NCBI GenBank assembly: GCA_030762175.1
Contig: CM060831.1
Location: 136,883,501 to 136,947,500 of the forward strand
DNA from: Metallyticus violacea
Lineage: Eukaryota; Arthropoda; Insecta; Mantodea; Metallyticidae
Length of the DNA stretch: 64,000 nt
Reading direction: 5' to 3'
Shown here one piece after another: positions 54,739 to 64,000 of the stretch (its first letter is position 1; every line of letters starts with the position of its first letter). Both the position numbers and the translations under genes were made by a program. The notes under the pieces are model-generated. The model saw only the letters and a program-made list of their open reading frames with translations, was not told where the DNA came from and searched no databases.

Positions 54739-57439
54739 AATCCGATAACTATTTTTGAAACCACGTAAAAAAGAAAGCATGTTAATCTGGACAGATACCA
54801 TAATAGTAGAAGTGCACTGTTTAAGAGCACAGTAGAGAAACTCATAAAATAAATCGTGTTAGGAAGGCTATAATAGCGACGTTTCCAAAAAAAAAAAAAA
54901 ATACCGAAGAAAAAATTAGATAGTTCAGGAAGGTCATGCTTAAACTCTCAAATTATTTAGATCTGTAGCCCTAATATATATATCAAAATGTTAAAGTAAT
55001 TATTTCATGATAATGGTGCTAATGTGTTTATATTTTTATGCGTCAATGAGAACAACGAGCAGCAAAGGAGGCCTGCATTCTCTTGTTTGCTGGGAAAAAG
55101 CTTTAAGGTAATATATCTTCCACAGGACATGCTATTTGAAACGGGGAGCTGTATACTTCATTTCGTTTCTCCTACTTTTGAACTGATGTTCATTTTATTG
55201 CCTACAGACAAGTGGGCACTTTCTAAGCATATCTGGTCTGATTCATTCGTGTTGTTGAACTCTGAAATGGCAGGCAACTCGCGAGCATTTCAATGAAGCA
55301 TGCTGCAATTAGAGATCTTCCTTTAGTGTCGTGACTGCATCGTACAGCAGAAATACGATATCACTTCTGGGAACATGCACCAAGTATTAGACTTTAGTTG
55401 GCTTTTCTCAATGTGCAATTGCAAACCTACGCACGTATCTTATTGATGAGATGTGTTTGTTAACCCATTCTAAGCAGAACTGAATGTGGTGTTCTATAGA
55501 ACGTTTCGTATTTAGTACGCTGAACTTTGCATCTTAATTATCTTAGCTGGATATGGTTAAGTGCGTAACCATTTAATTTTAGTACATAGCTTAGTTTTAT
55601 TTAATTTTATGTTTATTCGTGTTTGTGGTTCAAGATGTGGATGCTGCATCAAAGAACCATGGCTTTTTATGTTTCTGTTTGCTGATCTCGTGCCAAGAGC
55701 ATTTTCAGAGTATAATATAGGGTGACCTGTAAAACTCAACGTTTTCATCAATTTGAACAAAAAACGATATTAAAGTCTTTAAAGCAATGCAACTGTGTCA
55801 TCATTAAGACTGGTTTTCAACTGGGTATCTAAATTTAAAAATACAAGTAGAGTTTAATGAATGACTTAAGCTATTTTCCAGCCAGTGCCATACTTGCATA
55901 TTTCAGAAGTGTAAACTCAATTTCCTTTCCATAATTCATTTACATGAAGCCCATGTTTAAAATTGATTATAGAACAGTTATTAAATATTTAACTAAGGAA
56001 CGTTCACTCAGTGATATTAAACAGTGTTTCATATTCCAGTGTAAAAGAGAAGCCAAAATCATTTCATTTTGGGCGCAGGGAGCGTTGAAGATGATTCACA
56101 TGAGGGTAGGTGGGTGAATGTGTGGACATAAGAAAACTCTTCCTTGTCGAGGTGGAAGTTCTGAATGGCAAGCGTTCTAAAGACAAAAATATAGCTGCTA
56201 GGTTAGAGCTATCCTTCATCAACATACATATGTACAAAGTTAGTGCAAGATGATGGTCCCGATTTCTTCCGCAATTCAAATACAAGTGCGCGTGGAATGT
56301 TGTCAGAAGTTTTTGAGCCTTTGCCGCGGTAACGAGAGGACAGTATTGGAGTTCATCATCACAGGGTCCTTTACTGTAACCCCCTTCTATAAGATAATTA
56401 GTGTGTTGGCGCAGGAAGTGTGAAGCTAGAAAAGCCCATAGGCCAGCACGAAGATAATGACGACATTTTTGGGACTGCAGAGAAATTGTGATCATATCAC
56501 GGTGACTGGGAATTGCTGAGGTATTGCATCAGTTGCAAGGAAAAGAGGCCCATCACTAAATAACTCTTCTTGTCGATCTAGAGGGATGTTGCTGATTTTT
56601 GGGATCGGGTTGAGTGAGAGGAAGAAAGAATTTCTTGTTGCCTGCCAGTTGACGTCGTTTATTCAACCAACTAGTGAGTACCAAGGCGCTTCTCTTCGAA
56701 TCGCAGTAATGAGACAGTTGGCAGACACGCGGAGCTATAATACTTGACAAACAGGTTTTCTGAGTGCTAACAAGTAGCGCCGAGTGGAAGTGAAGCTCAA
56801 ACATTGATGTTCCAGTGTGACTAAATTCTCCAAAAAGGGCGATTTCATGTCCTTAAATGCTCAATAAGACTCGCTTGACCACGTGATGCAGGGACGTTCT
56901 ATTTTCCGCCTTTGCGGATTTAGACATCCTTATAGGCTATGGTGACATCATGCATCACTTATTATCGGCAGGTCAGATTATCTGAACGTAACAACTTGGC
57001 GATTCGTCCACGTTCAATTTCAATTTCTACCGTACGTTAGAGTTCAACGTACTACAGGTGTTAACAGCGTTCGTCTTTGCCAACATACATGCTTCCAATG
57101 AGCAAAAAGAAATTTCTCTATTGTCTGCCAGAACGTTCATCTGCTGTCCGAGCTAGAAGTCCTGCTTTTCGTGACATTTTTACACACTTACAGAACCCTT
57201 CACTTACAGCTAGCTAAAATAAAATGCTACATATATTCTAATTAATTTCTCACAATTGATGGGGTACGAAGGACAGTATCAAAATCATCAATGACGCCGC
57301 GATGTTCTTAACGACCTTCTTGACTAACGAAATTAATTTGCATTTATGGATTCTGTAAATAAACAGAGAATGCATTACCGCTTACCGGTGAATTCTAGAT
57401 TGTTCCACGAACAATTACTACATCCTTCTCAATGTAGCG
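54739..57439. other. Unannotated stretch with two minus-strand frames
   Basis: No recognised element over 2.7 kb. Minus-strand frames of 143 codons (56495-56064) and 82 codons (56804-56556) lie in a GC-richer block (56060-57000). The longer contains SHFLRQHTNYLIEGGYSKG and CDDELQYCPLVTAAKAQKL. I see no domain. They may be parts of one old element or untranslated sequence. Confidence 0.3.
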
Positions 57440-57990
57440 ACGATTTAGTGTGACAACGTTTGCAATTGTAGGGTCATATTTTCTTCAAAAATGATTGATG
57501 AAATCATTACAACCACTTCTGGCCATAATATAGCCATATCTTAAATCTTTGTAGTAGCAATTACTGTTCTACTTCCAGCAAGATAGAGCTACTGTCCACA
57601 CATATGATGGCAGAGACAGCATGGAATTTGGAACGTTCCCTAACGTTTTTATTCTAATAATGTTCAACGATCTGCATTACCTATATGCACCAAGGAAACA
57701 TTGTACAAAAAAGCAAAGGGAAGCAGGCTTCAAGAACTTATTTCGTAACTCCTTGTTTCAAACGTAATAGGATATTCCTGAGGGTGCCATCAAGTAATCA
57801 AGATGCAACTCTGAGCCTTATCAATCATTTTGAGAGACTATAATATTCGCCACACACCTTATGTTATTTGTCATCTTCGAATTAATGATACATTCTACGA
57901 TGGAGCGCCTTGAAATAGGGTAAACACATGCGTTATGAGCAATGGATGTTATTTTAAAACAAATGGTGCGAAGCATATTTCAATAATTCT
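57440..57990 (+). pseudogene. Mariner-like transposase fragment
   Basis: YFQQDRATVHTYDGRDSMEF (about 57572-57631) corresponds to the FQQDGATxHT motif around the second catalytic Asp of Tc1/mariner-type transposases. It is preceded by VGSYFLQK (cf. GPYFF). Downstream, with breaks, a terminal-helix-like stretch with HSTMERLEIG near 57890-57918 appears. The frame is badly broken; no inverted repeats were found. Confidence 0.5.
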
Positions 57991-58831
57991 TGAGAAATTA
58001 ATAGTCGCTGTGTATGTAATAAGCTTTCTGAAAATATGTTTTGTAAAAGCTTTTGTATTGCTTTGGTAAATAAATTAGAAATAGTTTATCCCTTAATGTT
58101 TTTATAGGCAACAATTATCTTTTCTTCATATTTGCAAACTTTTATAAATGATTCAAAGTTTACAAGAGTAGTATATGGAACTAACAGTGTTTCCTGAGGT
58201 TTCGTCTGTCTTCGTCATGAAACCCTACGTATGGTTAAATATATAATGAAACGATGTTGCTGGCAACATTGTAATTCATATGTTTTGTTACGATGTAAAC
58301 TTGGGTATTTTTTCACTAACAATGAGACTAAAACGGCAATTAGCAATAATCTCTGAGGCTTGTTTCACTAAATAAAATATACTACCTGGAGTTTAAATAA
58401 TATTCCGGTCTCAGAACTGGTTAGCTTAAATATCGGTACGCGCCTACGCTGGTAACGAAAACAGTGTCGTGTGGATGATACGATGAATCTCATACTGTTC
58501 ATTTAAAATATTATTAAATTTGTGTTTAAAATATCATTTGCCAGCCCAAATTACGAAGGGGGTTGTTGAAACCGTTTGCATTTTGTTTCAGACAGTTTTG
58601 AGAAATGGAGGCGATATTTACTGGACGTTTTTCAATGTATTTGTATTATTTTAAGGTTCCTCAGAGAAAACTCACGAAGAACGAGATCGGAAGAACAAAA
58701 CGTTGATAAATTCTTCATGACAGTTCTATTTTAGTTACAGTAGGTATAATATTCCTCAGGAAATTAGTGTACATAATATTTTCTTTTTTAAAATTCACCG
58801 AGGAGAATACAAAAATTATGTTCATATAAGA
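57991..58831. other. AT-rich sequence, nothing recognised
   Basis: No coding or repeat signature. Confidence 0.5.
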
Positions 58832-60056
58832 AGGCTGTTCAATAAAAATTCATAATTTCTAATACTAAAATTTAATTTTACTGCATCTTGTTGGCTTAAT
58901 ACATAATGTACATATAGTTTCACTGTTAATTACAGTTCCAGCCTGTTAGAGGTGTGCAAGTTGAGACATGTTCAGCCTACAGTAAAATGAGGTAACATAC
59001 GACAAACAATATGCTGCTCTAAAATTCTTTCCTCTCATCACAGGAGGCTTATGCTTTGTTCTTCCTTATAACTCAGCTCAAAGATGATTTAAAATGTTTA
59101 AAGAAGGGAAGCATTCAAAGGAAGGTGGCCCCGTTGTTTCAGTTTGTGCTCTAACGCATTAACACCGTTGTTGTCATTATAAAAGAAGATTGTATAATAT
59201 CATGAATAACAATGTCAGAAAATCCTGAAAATTGTGGGTACCCTCAAGCATAGGTGACTGAAATTTTGCACACGAAATGTTTGTGCACGGTTAGTTCCCT
59301 GATTCCGAAACAAAAGCTGGTTCGCATGCAATTAAAGATGATGTCACAGGAAGAGGTGGAGTTTCTTTCAAAATTAACTATTGCTGATGAAACTTAGCTA
59401 CATCATTTCGATCCCTAGATCAAATAGAAAAATTCCTCCTGGAAATCTCGACCAAAAAAAAAAAAAAAAAAAAAAAATCATAAGTGGTTGCTTCTGTTGG
59501 GAAAGTTATGGTCATCTCATTTTTCGATATTCGACGAATGGTTTTTCAGCATGTCGTACCTGCATACACAGCTGTAAAAGGGCGATAGAACACAGACGTC
59601 CTGAAAGCTGTGCAAAGCCTATCATATTTCCATACAACAAGGTGAGTGCTGCAACATGATAATGCACAGACGCCCGTAGCAAATGTGTAACTAAATGTCT
59701 CACAAAAATCAATATTAAGATGTCCGTCAGCCCCCATACAGTACAGATTTAACTCTATATGACGTTTTCATTTTCCAAAAATAGAAGAAGTAGTGGTAAT
59801 TCTTTATATTAAACTTACCAAGCAAATTAATACAAAATCAGTATTTCAATATACTAATTAAACCATCACTACGGAGGCTGCGGAGTTAATTCTGAAGGAC
59901 CTGTCAACAATGTTTTCCTGCGTGTCTATTAAGATTGGCAGAAACGTTGGGACAGGTGCATACAACGGGAACTACTTTGAAATATGTCCAAAATTATCGG
60001 GTTGAGTAAAGATATGTAATTAAAAAAGGTTATAGTCATTCTTTATTGAACAGCGC
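58832..60056 (+). mobile_element. Decayed full-length mariner element
   Basis: The left end AGGCTGTTCAATAAAAATTC and the right end (minus strand) GGCGCTGTTCAATAAAGAAT are inverted copies 1.2 kb apart, a normal mariner length (about 1.3 kb). Between them lie mariner transposase motifs in order on the plus strand, so boundaries and content support each other. Target TA duplication is not certain. Confidence 0.75.
58940..59815 (+). pseudogene. Mariner transposase, heavily mutated
   Basis: Read across several frames: KFCF-type helix-turn-helix remnant near 59020; LHTKCLCTVSSLIPKQKL (59255-59310; the WVPRxLT region); FLSKLTIADET followed by LHHFDP (59367-59422; the first Asp, cf. VTGDETWVHHFDP); then, after an A run of 24 bases, GKLWSSHFS (second region). 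A stretch CCNMIMHRRP and QPPYSTDLTLYDVFIF (59650-59775; cf. HDNAR and HPPYSPDLAPSDYxLF) follows. Many stops. The family resembles the SETMAR-type mariner clade. Confidence 0.7.
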
Positions 60057-61379
60057 CCGCAACTTAGGGCATTTGCGGTTATGTTCAAAGAAAAAGAAGT
60101 CCATTTTCCTAACTTTAACTTCAGGCTGTCCATGGAAATTATTTTCGAGTTTTACCAGCATATTACATGAACGTTACAAAGGCAACTATTTGTCTCTGGG
60201 CCTGCATGAGCACGAGCGATAAAAGTATTGACTGTACCGTATCGCTAGCGGAAAACAGAATTATTAGTTTAAGGAAAGAATTTGATATATCTCCTTTTAA
60301 GAAAGGAAAGAAACGTTGATTTGTCCTTTGTTCTTACAGTGTTTAACTTACTAACTGTGAATAATATTTCACTGTTGAAAGAAAATAAATAATAAACGGA
60401 AGGTGACAAAGCAAAAATAGATGAATACCAAAAAGAACTGAAAATGTGTTTAGTTAACATTTCCATATTAACTTATTTATAATGTTTAAACAGTCATGCT
60501 TTTACAAACCGTATTAAAATAGTATTCTTAGATCGGCTTTTAATAAAAAAATACCTTGATTCTTGAAACATTTCAAAAGTATTTAAATAATTACTTAAAT
60601 ATACACCGTTAACAACAAGTACTGGAACATTTACCCTTGCATATATGTGTTGATCACTGACATCGGCGCTGTATTGGTGGTGCGGTTAAAGACAAATCAC
60701 CAGGTTGTTCACCGTGATGAAAGTTGTAGACATCCATCAGCGTACAAGTGTCCATTCAAAGAGATGATTGCTTAACTATTCATTGTTTCGGTACTTGTCT
60801 GGAAGTTTGTCAGCTGCAAACTGATTACCGCTAGAAAATTGATTACAAGGGTCTTCATATCAAGCTGCGAGAAGTTTCTACATGTGTACCTATTATTTGC
60901 AACTTGTTATATCTGCTAGAGCGTTAGATAGAATGGAGAAACATTTCAAGTGTTGATGTTTGGCATTTTATACACAGTGTGTAAGCTCTGAGAATGTTTT
61001 TTAAGTGTTGTGTAATTTTTTGTTTAGTTCTATGGCATTAAATGTTAAATATATCATGTCATTAAGTTCTTTATAAATAAGTGAATCGCGTTGTGTTTTT
61101 TATATGATTTACAAATCAAAATTGGATTACACTAATATGTATTTATCCTAATACACGCAATCAGAGAAGTTGTCTAATTTTTTTTAAAATAAGATATTAC
61201 TTTTTGGAACTTCTATGTATTTCTTAGAAAACAGTGAGGAAAAAAGATTAATAACAAACGTAATTGTGATACTTATGTTTAAAATGAAACCACATCTTCA
61301 ATATCTTTCTGGTTAATTAATGTATTAATCTCTATTTATTTACGGTGGCAAAAGTTAAGACTGTGGGACCTTCTCTTCT
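60057..61379. other. AT-rich sequence, nothing recognised
   Basis: Short frames without features. Confidence 0.5.
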
Positions 61380-62120
61380 GCCCTACCAGGTGATGATTGA
61401 TGATTATTGCTTAAAGGGCGCAAAACAGTTAAGGTCATTAGTGCCCAAACACACGAAAAAATGCGCCAAGAGTAAACCATCTACACCAAAATTCAATATA
61501 GAAAAAGAGCATTAAGCACATTGGGCAATAACAATAAAAACTCCAAAACAAATAACAAGGGTGATATAGTCAACAACAAACAAAAGACTGGTACTAAAAC
61601 ACAGCTGCAAGCGCTCAAAACAAAACAGTCTTATAACGGTCTAAAATTGTAACAACAAAATCCCCCCCCCCCAAAAAAAACGAATAACAAGGGTAATAAC
61701 AAAAGCAAAAGACTTGTAACAAAACGCATCAGCAAGAGCCGAAAACACAACAGTCTTAATATAGTCTAAAAATGCCGTCATAAATAAAATGATATAAAAT
61801 CACACCTTGCTCCAAACGCGGATAAAACGGAGCACTCGCTCAAAGGCAACATATCATCTGCAAGTAACTCAATAGAGGAGGGCAAACCCAGGTACAGTCT
61901 AAACGCTGCCAGATGATGGCATTCAAGTAAAATGTAAAGCACTGTAAAGAGTAGGTCACAATTAGGACAAACTGGAGCTGGATCTCCATTAAAAAGGTTA
62001 CGGTGACTAAAACGGCAATGCCCAATTCGTAAACATGCTAGAATTACTTCTTCGCGACGACTGCGCGAGAAGATGACCAACTAAAAGGGGCTGATTTACA
62101 TTGTCGTAGTTTGGAGTAAA
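61380..62120 (-). mobile_element. 3' end of an I-like non-LTR retrotransposon
   Basis: The minus strand carries the element's C-terminal coding end (62080-61778) and then a 3' UTR rich in A and C, read as T and G on the other strand. The UTR finishes near GGTCATTAGTGCCC reversed (GGGCACTAATGACC) with a hairpin partner GGGCGC, then CAATAATCATCAATCATCA. An (ATC/TAA)-type short repeat at the 3' end rather than poly(A) is typical of the I/Jockey side of LINEs. 5'-truncated, as usual. Confidence 0.65.
61778..62080 (-). pseudogene. LINE ORF2 C terminus with CCHC-like zinc knuckle
   Basis: The 100-codon frame reads SRREEVILACLRIGHCRFSH, NGDPAPVCPNCDLLFTVLYI, LLECHHLAAFRLYLGLPSSI. The pattern L..LR.GH.R.SH..L....P..C..C....T..HIL.EC is the end of RNase H-bearing I-type LINE polyproteins, after the RNase H domain. 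The frame is intact to the stop, so this copy is younger than the other LINE pieces. Upstream it runs into AT-rich sequence with shifts. Confidence 0.75.
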
Positions 62121-63073
62121 CTCAATTCCCCGCGCCAGCACGAGAGAACACCTCGACGTAAAGAATGTTTAAAATCTCCCGAGTAAAAGTTATCAGGTGA
62201 TGAACAAGCAGAAATGCAGAGTACAATACACACAGTTATCTAAAATACATTAAAAGTCATATTAATAATGAATATAAATATTGCATGTTTTATTGATAAA
62301 GGCAGTATTACAATATCATTTGTTCCATCATAATTTTTATCGACTGCAAAGGGGGAGTAAGCACGAGGAAGAGAAGAAGAAGAAAAGGAAGACTTCTGCA
62401 CAATCACAATAAAATTATGTACCTTTATACCTATTGCAATTTTCATATAAATATAAAAGTCAAGTTCGATACTATACTCAAAAGTAATTTTTATTTAAAA
62501 GTATATTATTGTCTTGTGCTGTTGTTCTTAATATAAAACATTACAAATAAAATATTATTTAATTAAAACTGTGTTTATTTGAAAAGATATTTGTAACCAT
62601 GGAGTCAACTCCAAGCAAAGGAAAATATTGCCTTTACTGTTCCACTTTATGGACATATTTTTCTAAATCTAATGTTATTGAAATACTAAGCAAAATACAA
62701 AGTGACCTTAACTTGATTTTAGCCTAGACAATTTTTATGTGGCCACGGCAAGCTTCAATCATAATATTTTCAGAACAAATTAGAAAATATTCATAATTAT
62801 TTATTGGTTACAATTTAAAGGGCAAAAGAAAACATCCTCGTGGCTTGCTACAACTGTCTCACACTAAACCTCTTGTCTCCGATTCATTAGTAGTTTTCTA
62901 CTTACTACTTATTAAACTCTTGGCTCTTACCAGTTTTCTCTTACTCTCCTAAATCTATTCTATGTCTGGTTTGATTCACAAATTTACATACATGTATCTT
63001 CTAATTGATAGGCCTGATTGTAATAATGTTGATTCTATAAATAATGAAATAAAATATTCAGAAATTAAATCCT
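62121..63073. other. AT-rich sequence, nothing recognised
   Basis: A 25-base GA-rich run near 62365-62390 only. Confidence 0.5.
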
Positions 63074-63094
63074 ATTACTATTATTATTATTATT

Positions 63095-63126
<32 letters not shown>
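63074..63126. repeat. (TTA)n-(TTG)n compound microsatellite
   Basis: About 24 bp of TTA followed by 30 bp of TTG repeats. Confidence 0.95.
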
Positions 63127-63674
63127 AGCTATTGTTCGTCTAACGCGATTAATTGATGAATAAGATAGTTTTTTTCGTTCGTATAATATTATACTATTTA
63201 AGATAAGAATATCATATTTACAAAATTTAATTTTGCCCCGTAAAATATTACATTATAATACTTCAATTAGGAACATGTTTTCTTCCCATTGCATAAGTAC
63301 TTTACATTTTATTGCAAATATTACTATATATACACAGAATCGTCATTCCGCTATGTAATTGGAAATTGGTTTGCTGCAATGAAATTACTGCGTAATGACC
63401 TCGCCATCTGCCGAGGGAAGTCGTGTCGCGTGGTAGGAACTCTTAGGGTATATAAATTGTTAATTATTCATAGTATATGCTCGAAATGTCTTGTCTTCCG
63501 CTGTGAGACCTGCCGAATCCTTTCGAGAAGGCCGCAATTTATTCTCACGAATATTTTGTTTCAGCTACTTCACGGGTTGCAAGTGCAGCAATAATTTTAT
63601 ATTGTTAAGGAGGTAATAGCTGAACTGAGTGGCTTTATACGCACTATTGACAGATACATCAACTTGCTGAAGTA
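63127..63674. other. Intergenic sequence
   Basis: A 101-codon frame (63289-63594) has no signature. Nothing else recognised. Confidence 0.45.
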
Positions 63675-63930
63675 ATCGTGGTAAAGGTTTTGGAAGAGAA
63701 TTTTATAATCAATAACTCCATCAAGTTTCTCTTCTGTTAAAATCCAGTTTTTTGACTTCGGCCTCTTGTCAATGAAATCATCTTGGGTGCGGACTTTGTT
63801 GATAGTCTAAAAATTGCATTTCTTGATGAAGATTCTAAATTTCTCCTAAATTGTACGGTTTCTTTGGCACATAATCATAAACACACTTTTTGTTGTAGCG
63901 TGCATCTCAATCTTCGCATACTTCCCAATA
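63675..63930 (-). pseudogene. Transposase N-terminal fragment
   Basis: The minus strand reads LQQKVC at about 63899, then after a shift INKVRTQDDFIDKRPKSKNW and ILTEEKLDGVI (63810-63722). This resembles the helix-turn-helix and linker of DUF4817-type mariner transposases (VxxFxxTGSxxDxxxxGRPxxLTEEKLDxI). It is truncated and shifted. No ends seen; the element may continue beyond position 64000. Confidence 0.4.
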
Positions 63931-64000
63931 CACGATGCACAGTATAAAGTCTTGGTACCACTTGGAGTGATAGACAATACTGAGGAAGCTCAATTGCCTG

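Noticed and set aside
56064..56804. Protein-coding gene on the minus strand
   Set aside because: Two frames in a GC-richer block with no recognisable domain, no splice logic linking them and no strong start context.
61663..61690. C-run/A-run as a regulatory element
   Set aside because: Homopolymer runs in the 3' UTR of the I-like element; no specific motif.

Overview
This window reads as a piece of a large, AT-rich, repeat-laden animal nuclear genome, most likely an arthropod and probably an insect. There is no prokaryotic gene organisation: no ribosome binding sites, no operons and no dense long ORFs. What can be recognised is a deep layer of transposable elements in all stages of decay, plus microsatellites. 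Species is not determined; a cockroach/termite-type polyneopteran genome is a guess from the style of the repeats.

Layout. (1) Three tRNA-derived SINE families are scattered through the window. SINE-A (class II Ser/Leu-like tRNA head, about 280 bp, 12 copies), SINE-B (Arg/Gly-like tRNA head, about 290 bp, 6 copies) and SINE-C (2 copies). Several carry target-site duplications that I can read directly. (2) Seven decayed fragments of non-LTR retrotransposon reverse transcriptase or C-terminal domains lie at about 1.1-1.7, 4.4-4.9, 29.8-30.3, 35.1-35.7, 52.9-53.3, 53.8-54.3 and 61.4-62.1 kb. One Penelope-like GIY-YIG endonuclease remnant lies at 34.3-34.6 kb. (3) DNA transposons: three short mariner/IS630-type elements sharing terminal inverted repeats (0.25-0.99, 25.2-26.0, 28.5-28.85 kb), a decayed full-length mariner (58.8-60.1 kb), four further transposase scraps, a TTAA-flanked piggyBac-like element (19.87-22.15 kb), and two elements with a separate, unassigned inverted terminal repeat (38.13-38.77 and 53.43-54.74 kb). 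(4) Tandem repeats: a 460-bp (CATA)n array at 10.07-10.53 kb, a 92-bp duplication at 38.4 kb, a 255-bp duplication at 50.7-51.2 kb, and several di- and trinucleotide tracts.

No intact host gene is demonstrable. The best candidates for non-transposon coding sequence are two open stretches facing each other at 26.26-26.57 kb (minus, 101 codons) and 26.64-26.93 kb (plus, good acceptor site, acidic C terminus, poly(A) signal downstream), and a coding-like stretch inside the piggyBac-like element (20.39-20.69 kb). None is recognised as a known family.

How the parts relate: the SINEs depend on the replication machinery of LINEs, whose dead copies lie beside them, and the short inverted-repeat elements depend on transposases in trans. 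The window is therefore best read as intergenic or intronic sequence built by successive insertions, some nested. For example, a SINE and a LINE fragment sit inside the 53.4-54.7 kb element. I see no evidence for a new immune, secretion or metabolic system.
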